Source of the DNA: Paratissierella sp033809995
Lineage (GTDB): Bacteria; Bacillota; Clostridia; Tissierellales; Tissierellaceae
Direction of reading: 5' to 3'
Assembly: GCA_033809995.1 (NCBI GenBank)
Contig: JAPXKQ010000024.1
Location: 1 to 33,857 of the forward strand
DNA: 33,857 bases
Shown: piece by piece, positions 1-6,508 of the stretch
Position numbering within the stretch: the first letter of the stretch is position 1
How the letters are laid out: each line of letters begins with the position of its first letter
Position numbers and translations under genes: made by a program
The notes under the pieces: generated by a model
Told to the model about the DNA's origin: nothing
What the model saw: only the letters and a program-made list of their open reading frames with translations
Databases searched by the model: none

Positions 1-429
1 GTATCTTTCAGCATTATCAATAATCATACCTTCTGTAAGGGTTATACGCAGAACGATTGAGTTGGGGTTGTCCTCATCACCAACTTCATCAAACCAATTA
101 AAGATTTTTTTAAATTTAGCTCTGATTTCTGCATTCTTCTCATCCTTAACCCAACCTAGATTTTCGGCCCTCCCCTGGAAAGTGTACCAACCTAACCCAG
201 CGACAGCAACCTCGCTGTTCTTCTCAATTTGTAGCATTTTACCTTTTTTTGCATCTGTAGAAACATAAAATACACCACTTTCATAATAGGCGCAAACCAT
301 ACGGACAGCAGGACGAGGACTGCCGGCAACATTGGGAGATAAAGATATTGTTGCAAGTGCAATAATCTCCTCTTTATCATTTCCGCAAAGTTCCTCCATA
401 AGTTTCATTGCATTTTCGTATTTACCCAT
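1..429 (-). CDS. Pyridoxamine 5'-phosphate oxidase family protein, partial (3' end outside window)
   Basis: An open frame of 143 codons runs from an ATG at 429 off the left edge of the window. The ATG follows a purine-rich AAAGGGGAAA site about 7 nt upstream. The product begins MGKYENAMKLMEEL and continues with ATISLSPNVAGSPRPAVRMV, VFYVSTDAKKGKML and VAVAGLGWYTFQGRAENL. This layout, an N-terminal helix followed by a split-barrel strand pattern with a Pro-Arg-x-x-x-Arg stretch, is that of the small flavin-binding pyridoxamine-phosphate-oxidase-like proteins. They bind FMN or F420, and most have no assigned substrate, so no specific reaction is claimed. The C-terminus is not visible. The gene is preceded by the intron-like relic at 475-1046 and probably has its own promoter near 440-480. 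Confidence 0.75.
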   Translation of the reverse strand, partial: MGKYENAMKLMEELCGNDKEEIIALATISLSPNVAGSPRPAVRMVCAYYESGVFYVSTDAKKGKMLQIEKNSEVAVAGLGWYTFQGRAENLGWVKDEKNAEIRAKFKKIFNWFDEVGDEDNPNSIVLRITLTEGMIIDNAERY

Positions 430-474
430 TTTAAAATTTCCCCTTTCAAATTTTCTTGGATATAACTATAGTCA

Positions 475-1046
475 AACCATTTGAAACCTACATGAGGCTT
501 ACAGCTCCAAACTTAGCCACAAAGCAGGGCGAACACCACCTGTACATTTGCATCCCGTTTCCATGTTGGAGCAGCAGCATAATAAACATAAATCTTTCCA
601 TTCAGGATTTATGCTTTGTATTAACTTATTTTTCCTTTGTCTTATCCATTCTTTAATTTCTTTTTCTCTTGCAATTGCTGAAATTACATCTGAAGTATAG
701 TCAAAATATACCAGTTTATTTACATTATATCTTGATGTAAAGCCTTTTACTAGCTTATTTTTATGCTCATAAATTCTTGGCTCTAAGTCATTGGTGATAC
801 CAGTATATAAAACCTTATTATTCCAATTAGTTAACATATATACATAATACAAACTACCACCCCGAAAAGCTCTTTGTTCTCAGCAACACAACATACCACA
901 ACTCACTGGTGGAGGCTATTACTAAATATTCATAATTCTAATCTTGAGGAACTTGCCTAATGGTGGTGTAAATGTCAATCCCAAATTGTACATTTGGGGG
1001 TGCGGACTTTCACCAACATGTAAGTGACCAGCTTCGCTGGACACGC
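475..1046 (-). mobile_element. Probable decayed group II intron containing a GIY-YIG gene
   Basis: On the minus strand the segment opens with GTGTCC, then a hairpin (CCAGC-gaa-GCTGG, 1028-1040, extended by GTG/CAC to 1024-1044), then CACTTACATG and TTGGTGAAAGTCC. This resembles the start of domain I of bacterial group II introns (consensus start GUGYG). At the other end, around 478-505, GGAGCTGTA, then CCTCATGTA and GGTTTC resemble a domain V that has lost its middle. The left boundary lies just past the U-tail of the blaR1 terminator, the kind of site favoured by class C group II introns. No reverse transcriptase is present, and the GIY-YIG frame occupies the interior. The family assignment is pattern memory and inference; an RNA covariance-model search would decide it. 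This covers the otherwise gene-free stretch 853-1046. Confidence 0.35.
499..852 (-). CDS. GIY-YIG nuclease-superfamily small protein (UPF0213/YhbQ-like)
   Basis: The gene encodes 117 aa from a TTG start with GGGGTGG 3-4 nt upstream. The N-terminus reads YYVYMLTNWNNKVLYTGITN, the GIY-YIG core in its YVY...YTG form, followed by R26, the EHK segment and a REKEIKEWIRQRK helix. This is the single-domain GIY-YIG family related to the UvrC N-terminus, whose cellular role is poorly defined. Family members usually stop shortly after NPEWKDL, near residue 87. Here a Cys-rich tail of about 30 residues (CLLCCCSNMETGCKC...) follows, and it is encoded by DNA that looks like intron relic. The tail is therefore probably read-through into non-coding sequence after loss of the native stop. 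The catalytic Tyr/Arg pattern looks intact. Confidence 0.7.
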   Translation of the reverse strand: MYYVYMLTNWNNKVLYTGITNDLEPRIYEHKNKLVKGFTSRYNVNKLVYFDYTSDVISAIAREKEIKEWIRQRKNKLIQSINPEWKDLCLLCCCSNMETGCKCTGGVRPALWLSLEL

Positions 1047-1056
1047 TCCTATTAGT

Positions 1057-1095
1057 TATAAAAATAGATGAAGAAAATTTAATTTCCTCATCTAT
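1057..1095 (-). terminator. Intrinsic terminator of the blaI-blaR1 operon
   Basis: The arms 1064-1076 and 1083-1095 form a 13-bp stem around a 6-nt loop. The single mismatch in DNA becomes a G-U pair in the minus-strand RNA. The stem is followed on the minus strand by TTTTTATAA. It lies 68 bp past the blaR1 stop. Confidence 0.75.
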
Positions 1096-1162
1096 ATTAA
1101 AAATAATCTATTTTAAATTGTTTAAGCATTATATCATTAAAACATACCCTATCCTGATTTAA

Positions 1163-4100
1163 TTATTCCAACTTAAATTCTGCTGATAAATAGTATTTAT
1201 CATAATCCCCTGCATTTCTAAAATAATCTACATCCTTTACGATACGGTATTCTCCGGAATCCAGATTGTCATAAAGCCAGCTCCAGTCAACTTTCCACTC
1301 TCTACTATCTTCTGATGATAAATCATATCCTATACTATTAAAACCATAGTTACCATCTATAGCTACAGGGAACTGATACCATCTGTCATTTATTTTCTTT
1401 TCTAATGAAAAGAATTCACCGTAAATATATTCATTATCCGACTTGTTTTCAAGTATTACACTTACCCCCATGGTAGACAAAGTTCCTTCTTTAATTTTCA
1501 TGGTAACACCTGCAAGATTATTTATAGTTTCATATATTGTAAGTTCCAAATTAATATCCTTGGCAGATGGAGCATTGCCATTCTGAGACTCTAGCATTTC
1601 TTCATAATCTTTTAACTTATCAAAAACACCTTTCACCCAACCCTCATCTTCCCATAAATGAGGGTCTCCTATCTTTCTATCAGCTGGATGACCTGTGGCA
1701 AAGGTATCAACTCCATCTTTGCTTCCAAAGTACAAATCAACAAGCTTTAATGCTTTGTCCTCAGCAGTAATTAACAATTTGGCAGTGTTTCCAGAGCCTT
1801 CAAATTGAAATGGCAATTCAAGATACCACAGTTTATCCACTGGATGTTGTCGTAATTCTGCCTGTCCAAACTCATTTTCTAATCCATAATTAACATCGTT
1901 ACCACCTTTTATATCCTGTATTTGTGTTAATTCTAACATTTTATCAGCAAATCTTTGAAGATTTTCATTGGATATATATTTTTCAAAGGATACCTTTTTC
2001 TGTTTTGCAACCGCACCATTAAACAAATTTACAAATGATTTTCCAAACTCTATAATGATTTCATTATCTTTGTTATCAGAACTTTCACCCTTAATAAAAA
2101 ACTCTTGGTTTGCAAGTTGCTCTAGTATATCAGTAGTAGAATTACTACTGTTGTTCTGATTAATTGATTTAATATTAGAATAGGGGTTACCTTTTTTACT
2201 TATAAAAATATCCATGCCCATTTCTGTGTGTATATGTCCATAAAATCCAAAGGGATAATTATCTTTACCACCACTAAACATAATATTATCTGCTATTATA
2301 TTTTCTTTTCCATTAACCAGTTTTATTAAACTATAATAATTATTGCCCTTATATCTAATAAATAATATTTCATCATTAGATATATCCATTGGCATAAAAT
2401 CAAAATCACTTCCTTCTGTTATCCTTCGTACTTGAGAACTTTCTATATCATATTCATAAATACTATATGGCTGGTTTTCCCAGTTATTATAAATTTGATT
2501 ATAATCCGTTATCGTCTTAGGATCTATAGCTTCAGTAGCTGAATATAATAATTTCTTCCCGTCTAAAGTAAAACTAGGAGTCATGGCCACAAAGTCCTCA
2601 TCAGTAACATTGATCATATCGAAGGATTTATCTTTATTGATATTTAATAAGACTACATTCTTGTTTTCAATCATGTCTCTACCGGCACCTTCAATTAATC
2701 CAATTATATTATTATTTGGATTTATGGCCAAATGATTTTTATAGGACAATGTTATTATATCTTTTAGCTCAGTATGAGTTTTTTCTTTTACATCATATAT
2801 TCCTATTCCAATTCCGTCAGAGCTTAGAGAACCAGAAGCTGGCTTTTCCATTATATAAACATATCTTCCATCAGCTGAAATATTCCAAACAATAGGATTG
2901 GAACCTATCATTTCATCTGTAGATCTTCTGCCATCCACGATTATATTTGTAGAAAATTGTTTTTTATTTTCATCGTAATTATTCAAGTTAATTTCTACTA
3001 TACCGTCATTGGACATAAAGTTTCCTTCTGTTGTAGTCCATCTACTAACTTTTCTGCCATAAACCATATCATTCTCAGAAGAGATTAATCCTGTATAATA
3101 GTATTCATCTAAATGCGACCTTCTTTCTTTAGAAAGTACATTTAATACTGTAAATCCTGACTTTTCACCTGAACCATATATTATGGATGTATCATCAATC
3201 CAATCATAGGATCTATAATAATGATTGATTCCATCATCTATTTTTTCATAGCTTTTATCTTTCATACTATATATAAAAAGACTGTCCTCCTTAGTATAGG
3301 CTATATAATTTCCTGAACTAGATATTATAGGATACTCAAAGCTATTACCATCATGGATTTTAATCTCTTCTCCACTATTTAAGTAAGAGTAATAAAGTCC
3401 GTCTTCTTTGATATATACTACAAAAGAATCATTTTCTTCTCTAGCATTGACAGGCAAAATACTACAAGCTAACGTAAATCCTGATATTAATATTAAAATC
3501 CCCATAAATAATGAAATAATCTGTTTTTTTCTAGTTGTCTTAAATGAATATATCATATTTTCTAGTCTAGTTTTTAATTGTTTGCCACTACTCCCCATAG
3601 CTGTTGTAAGTGAGGTTTTCTTTAACATTGAATTGCCTATTAAACTTAAAATGGTTTCTCCATAATATTTCCTATCGTTAATATCCATTTCCTCTACTAC
3701 TTTTTCGTCTATGGAGTATTCACAGTACTTATCCATTTCTTTTAGCAATATATAAATAAGTGGATTGAACCAATGGATAGCATTTAAAATAAGTCCAAAG
3801 GCCTTTATTATAATATCCTTTCTTTTATAATGATTGAGTTCGTGTAGGAATATCATTTTTAATCTTTTATAATCTTCATCAATCTTAGGAATGAGTACTA
3901 TAGGATGAAGTATTCCTATTAGCATTGGAGAGCCAATATCATTACAAGTTCTTAAGTGTACCTTTGCATTTAAATTTAGCTCATCTTTACATATATTAAA
4001 TAGTTTTTGAATATCATCTTCTTCTACTTCTATACTGTATTTTAAAATGGATGATTTAAACCTTGTATAGGGTAGGATTTTTAGTAAAAATAAAGCAAAT

Positions 4101-4534
4101 ACACCCATTATCCAAATATATTTAATCATATCTTTAAAAAGATTTATATTAATTTTTATATCTTGAAAATCTTGGTTTTCTTTTTTAATTGGATAAACAT
4201 CTTTATTTTTTAAATTACCTTTTGCTTCATACTCTGGATTCTGTTTTTCTATGCCTTTATTATTCTCCACATCCTTTATCTCTTCTTTTGCATTTATATT
4301 TTCGACAACTTTTGATTCCCCAATTTCCAAGCTAGAGATATTAGGTATTGGGTTTACAGGCAATTTTATAAAGTTATCTACTGGTATAACAAAAAAGGCT
4401 AAGATTAAGATGAGCATTTTATAATGCCAGGACGAGTTAAAGTGTTTTTTGGTTATAGGCTTTAAAAGTAAAAATATGAGAAATATAACACTTCCCGTAA
4501 TAGACATTTTAAATGCCATATTTAGAATTTCCAC
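1163..4534 (-). CDS. BlaR1-type M56 metallopeptidase receptor with beta-propeller-like and Ig-like ectodomain
   Basis: The 1123-aa product begins at a GTG one base after the blaI stop, with AGGAGGT ending 6 nt upstream. Residues 1-160 hold membrane segments at about 10-27, 38-55 and 138-156, split by a charged linker. The cytoplasmic zinc protease follows, with HELNH at 231-235 and CEYSIDEKVVEEM downstream. A last membrane helix (about 336-362) exports the rest. In BlaR1/MecR1 the exported part is a penicillin-binding domain. Here it is a run of TolB/WD40-like strand units (VYIKEDGLYYSYL, YIAYTKEDSLFIYSM, DGRYVYIMEK, DGKKLLYSATE), then an NTF2-like stretch (about 780-960), then an Ig-like domain of the Big_14 type (MKIKEGTLSTMGVSVILENK). 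By family analogy, signal binding outside activates the protease, which removes BlaI. The ligand is unknown, and no SxxK beta-lactam motif was seen in the ectodomain. At 1123 aa it is about twice the usual length. Confidence 0.85.
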   Translation of the reverse strand: MEILNMAFKMSITGSVIFLIFLLLKPITKKHFNSSWHYKMLILILAFFVIPVDNFIKLPVNPIPNISSLEIGESKVVENINAKEEIKDVENNKGIEKQNPEYEAKGNLKNKDVYPIKKENQDFQDIKININLFKDMIKYIWIMGVFALFLLKILPYTRFKSSILKYSIEVEEDDIQKLFNICKDELNLNAKVHLRTCNDIGSPMLIGILHPIVLIPKIDEDYKRLKMIFLHELNHYKRKDIIIKAFGLILNAIHWFNPLIYILLKEMDKYCEYSIDEKVVEEMDINDRKYYGETILSLIGNSMLKKTSLTTAMGSSGKQLKTRLENMIYSFKTTRKKQIISLFMGILILISGFTLACSILPVNAREENDSFVVYIKEDGLYYSYLNSGEEIKIHDGNSFEYPIISSSGNYIAYTKEDSLFIYSMKDKSYEKIDDGINHYYRSYDWIDDTSIIYGSGEKSGFTVLNVLSKERRSHLDEYYYTGLISSENDMVYGRKVSRWTTTEGNFMSNDGIVEINLNNYDENKKQFSTNIIVDGRRSTDEMIGSNPIVWNISADGRYVYIMEKPASGSLSSDGIGIGIYDVKEKTHTELKDIITLSYKNHLAINPNNNIIGLIEGAGRDMIENKNVVLLNINKDKSFDMINVTDEDFVAMTPSFTLDGKKLLYSATEAIDPKTITDYNQIYNNWENQPYSIYEYDIESSQVRRITEGSDFDFMPMDISNDEILFIRYKGNNYYSLIKLVNGKENIIADNIMFSGGKDNYPFGFYGHIHTEMGMDIFISKKGNPYSNIKSINQNNSSNSTTDILEQLANQEFFIKGESSDNKDNEIIIEFGKSFVNLFNGAVAKQKKVSFEKYISNENLQRFADKMLELTQIQDIKGGNDVNYGLENEFGQAELRQHPVDKLWYLELPFQFEGSGNTAKLLITAEDKALKLVDLYFGSKDGVDTFATGHPADRKIGDPHLWEDEGWVKGVFDKLKDYEEMLESQNGNAPSAKDINLELTIYETINNLAGVTMKIKEGTLSTMGVSVILENKSDNEYIYGEFFSLEKKINDRWYQFPVAIDGNYGFNSIGYDLSSEDSREWKVDWSWLYDNLDSGEYRIVKDVDYFRNAGDYDKYYLSAEFKLE

Positions 4535-4535
4535 G

Positions 4536-4904
4536 CTATAACCTCCTAATCCAATCTTTTAACTCTTTTAAATCTTTTTCATCAATTCTCTTATTATCAT
4601 ATAATGAAGCTACTAAAGACTTTATACTCCCATCATACATATCCTCTATAAATCCATTGGCTTGGTAAGATTTATATTCATCCTTGCTAATTTTAGGAGA
4701 ATAATAGTTAACTCTCTTATCCTTTCTGACTTTAAGTACATTTTTATCCACTAGCCGCTTAGCTAAAGTAAGTATAGTTGTATGTTTCCAGAAATTATCT
4801 TCTCCAAGCTTTTCAATTATATCTGCTGTAGTAACTTCTCCATCTTCATTCCAAATGATTTCCATTATTTCATATTCTGCATCTGAAATTTTAATTATAT
4901 CCAA
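4536..4904 (-). CDS. BlaI/MecI/CopY family transcriptional repressor
   Basis: The 122-aa protein begins at a TTG (4902-4904) with AAGGAG 8 nt upstream. ISDAEYEIMEIIWNEDGEVTTADIIEKL and WKHTTILTLAKRLVDKNVLKVRK form the winged helix typical of BlaI/MecI, followed by the YYSPKISKDEY wing and a C-terminal dimerisation helix. Proteins of this family bind TACA-n3-TGTA dyads as dimers and are cleaved when the partner BlaR1 protease is activated. Two such dyads sit in this gene's own promoter (4926-4963), so autorepression is well supported. The stop codon is one base from the downstream receptor start, so the pair should be co-translated. Confidence 0.92.
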   Translation of the reverse strand: MDIIKISDAEYEIMEIIWNEDGEVTTADIIEKLGEDNFWKHTTILTLAKRLVDKNVLKVRKDKRVNYYSPKISKDEYKSYQANGFIEDMYDGSIKSLVASLYDNKRIDEKDLKELKDWIRRL

Positions 4905-4925
4905 TTAGCTCACTCCTTCTTACTT

Positions 4926-4963
4926 CTACATCGTGTAGTATTGTTCTTATTTTACACCGTGTA
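4926..4963. promoter_or_regulatory. Two BlaI-type operators
   Basis: CTACA-tcg-TGTAG at 4926-4938 and TACA-ccg-TGTA at 4953-4963 are perfect dyads matching the BlaI/MecI consensus. Their centres are 26 bp apart. One covers the promoter spacer and -10 edge, and the other covers the region just past the expected transcription start. Confidence 0.88.
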
Positions 4964-4977
4964 GAATTTGATGTCAA
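4942..4977 (-). promoter_or_regulatory. Promoter of the blaI-blaR1 pair
   Basis: On the minus strand TTGACA (4977-4972) and TAAAAT (4954-4949) are separated by exactly 17 bp. The expected start is near 4942. The upstream operator overlaps the spacer and the -10 box, so repressor binding would block RNA polymerase directly. Confidence 0.85.
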
Positions 4978-5009
4978 GTAAAATAAGTATTTTTCATCTT
5001 TTTATCAAA

Positions 5010-5050
5010 ATTTACATAAAAATAATGGATGCATCTGCATCCATTATTTT
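5010..5050 (-). terminator. Intrinsic terminator downstream of the Fic gene
   Basis: A perfect 15-bp inverted repeat (5019-5033 with 5036-5050, containing ATGGATGCA) is followed on the minus strand by TTTTTATG. It lies 85 bp past the Fic stop and upstream of the blaI promoter. Confidence 0.7.
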
Positions 5051-5134
5051 GAAATTATACTAAAAGCACCTCTATTTTAATTTTAACCATCCCCTTTCTA
5101 TATACTAACCGGTCAATTGCAGAACACTTTCCTA

Positions 5135-6055
5135 TCATACTAACACTGATAACCAAAGTCTTTCTGATTCTATAACTAGATCCGATACAAATTTTATGAA
5201 GGGCTCATAATTCATCGTTGTATGAGCTATATCCAATACATCATAATATTTAGCACGATTTTCATTCTTAATAATGATTGGAGTGTATCCGTTCTTCATC
5301 AATTCAAAATTTAATAAAAGCCTTGAAGCTCTTCCGTTTCCATCAATGAAAGGGTGAATTTTCACAAATTCACCATGTAATAATGTCGCCCTTACAACCG
5401 GATGATAATCTTTCCAGTCATTTTGATATTCTGCAATAAGTGTTTGCATTAAATTATTTACTTCATAATACTTAGGTGGTATATGCTTTGCACCACTTAT
5501 GACCACATTTTCCATTCTATATTTTCCTGCATTTTCATTATCGATTTCTTTTAATATTAGTGAATGAATGTTCCTGATATTCCATTCAGAAAGAGGTTCT
5601 TTGTTAGAAACTAATTCCTCAACAAATAGGATGGCATCACGGTGATTAATTGTCTCTAAATGTTCAACCATGCTTTTACCACCTATTGTAATACCTTCAA
5701 GCACAACCCTGGTTTCCGACATAGTTAAAGTGCTCCCTTCAATTGCATTGCTATTATATGTCCATTCAACAATCAATTTTTCATGAAGTGAGTCTGCTAG
5801 ATTTTTAGAAAAAGGCCTATACTGATCAATGGTAGCTTTAAGTGTATCAATGTAACTAAAATCATAATTTAAACCAATATATTCTTTTCGTATTCTTTCC
5901 CTTGCATCAATAGGTTTAACGGCATCAGCAGGGATTGACCAATTTCGCCCACTTTTTACTGCGCCTTCAATTCGGCCCTCTTGACATAATACTCGTATTC
6001 TTCTATCGCTTATTTTCCATTTTTCACTTGCTTCACTTGTGCTCATATACTTCAT
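5135..6055 (-). CDS. Fic family protein with N-terminal helix-turn-helix domain
   Basis: About 306 aa are encoded from the ATG at 6055, chosen because GAGGTGA lies just upstream at 6067-6061; a GTG at 6064 would overlap that site. Residues 4-45 (STSEASEKWKISDRRIRVLC...GRNWSIP) look like an excisionase/MerR-type helix-turn-helix. The Fic_N region carries SNAIEG near residue 100, matching the inhibitory (S/T)xxxE(G/N) helix that keeps Fic enzymes off. The Fic core has HPFIDGNGRASR near 235, a complete HxFx(D/E)GNGRxxxR active site. Such enzymes move AMP or a related nucleotide group onto hydroxyl side chains of target proteins. The added DNA-binding domain suggests the protein also binds DNA, perhaps its own promoter. 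The target is unknown, and no antitoxin gene is needed because the inhibitory helix is in cis. Confidence 0.88.
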   Translation of the reverse strand: MKYMSTSEASEKWKISDRRIRVLCQEGRIEGAVKSGRNWSIPADAVKPIDARERIRKEYIGLNYDFSYIDTLKATIDQYRPFSKNLADSLHEKLIVEWTYNSNAIEGSTLTMSETRVVLEGITIGGKSMVEHLETINHRDAILFVEELVSNKEPLSEWNIRNIHSLILKEIDNENAGKYRMENVVISGAKHIPPKYYEVNNLMQTLIAEYQNDWKDYHPVVRATLLHGEFVKIHPFIDGNGRASRLLLNFELMKNGYTPIIIKNENRAKYYDVLDIAHTTMNYEPFIKFVSDLVIESERLWLSVLV

Positions 6056-6076
6056 CAATATCACCTCATAATCATT

Positions 6077-6301
6077 TTATGCCCATATCGGAATATTGTC
6101 AAGGATGCTATACGCGTAGTATTCATTTACATCTTTTGAACTTACTGCTTCTACAAAATCTACACCCACGCCTTCAGCTCCATATCCCGCAAATTGTTCA
6201 CCCAGTAAATCCCCTAAGTCTGAGATAATCTTTTCATCTTCACCAACATATTGAACAATCAGGCTTCCCCTTTTATAGAAGTGAGGATCTTTACATCCCA
6301 T
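6077..6301 (-). pseudogene. Small unrecognised frame upstream of the Fic gene, possible gene fragment
   Basis: A 74-codon frame runs from an ATG at 6301 to a stop 22 bp before the Fic start. The product (MGCKDPHFYKRGSLIVQYVG... to ...EYYAYSILDNIPIWA) has ordinary protein composition, but I do not recognise it. No ribosome binding site precedes the ATG, and the frame stays open for 12 more codons upstream (NGFLFSANK) without a start codon. It may therefore be the 3' remnant of a longer gene. A real, weakly translated gene in the Fic transcript is the alternative. Confidence 0.3.
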
Positions 6302-6370
6302 TTTATTAGCTGAAAATAAAAATCCATTTATAGTTCATGTACCCCATATTCATAATATAAATATTGAAAT

Positions 6371-6408
6371 AAGCAGGAGACCGAGTATAAACCTCGATAT
6401 TCCTGCTT
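6371..6408. repeat. Isolated hairpin (8-bp outer stem plus inner 4-bp stem)
   Basis: AAGCAGGA (6371-6378) pairs with TCCTGCTT (6401-6408). Inside, CGAG and CTCG can also pair. Neither strand has a good T-run beside it, so it is not a clear terminator. The rest of 6302-6462 shows no gene. Confidence 0.4.
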
Positions 6409-6462
6409 GTAATCTTAATATGGAGCTATTCACATACATAACGATTAAACTAAAGAAAACAC

Positions 6463-6497
6463 TTAAAAAGGGTTATCAGTTTTACCTGATAACCCCT
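6463..6497 (-). terminator. Intrinsic terminator of nifJ
   Basis: GGGTTATCAG (6470-6479) pairs perfectly with CTGATAACCC (6486-6495) around a 6-nt loop. TTTTTAAG follows on the minus strand. It begins 12 bp past the nifJ stop. Confidence 0.9.
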
Positions 6498-6508
6498 TTA
6501 ATATCTTA

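Noticed and set aside
985..1030. RNase P-like GAAAGTCCG string
   Set aside because: Only a short string matches. The surrounding conserved helices of RNase P RNA are absent, and a group II intron start fits the context better.
1567..1770. Plus-strand frames inside the BlaR1-like gene
   Set aside because: Short antisense shadows without ribosome binding sites.
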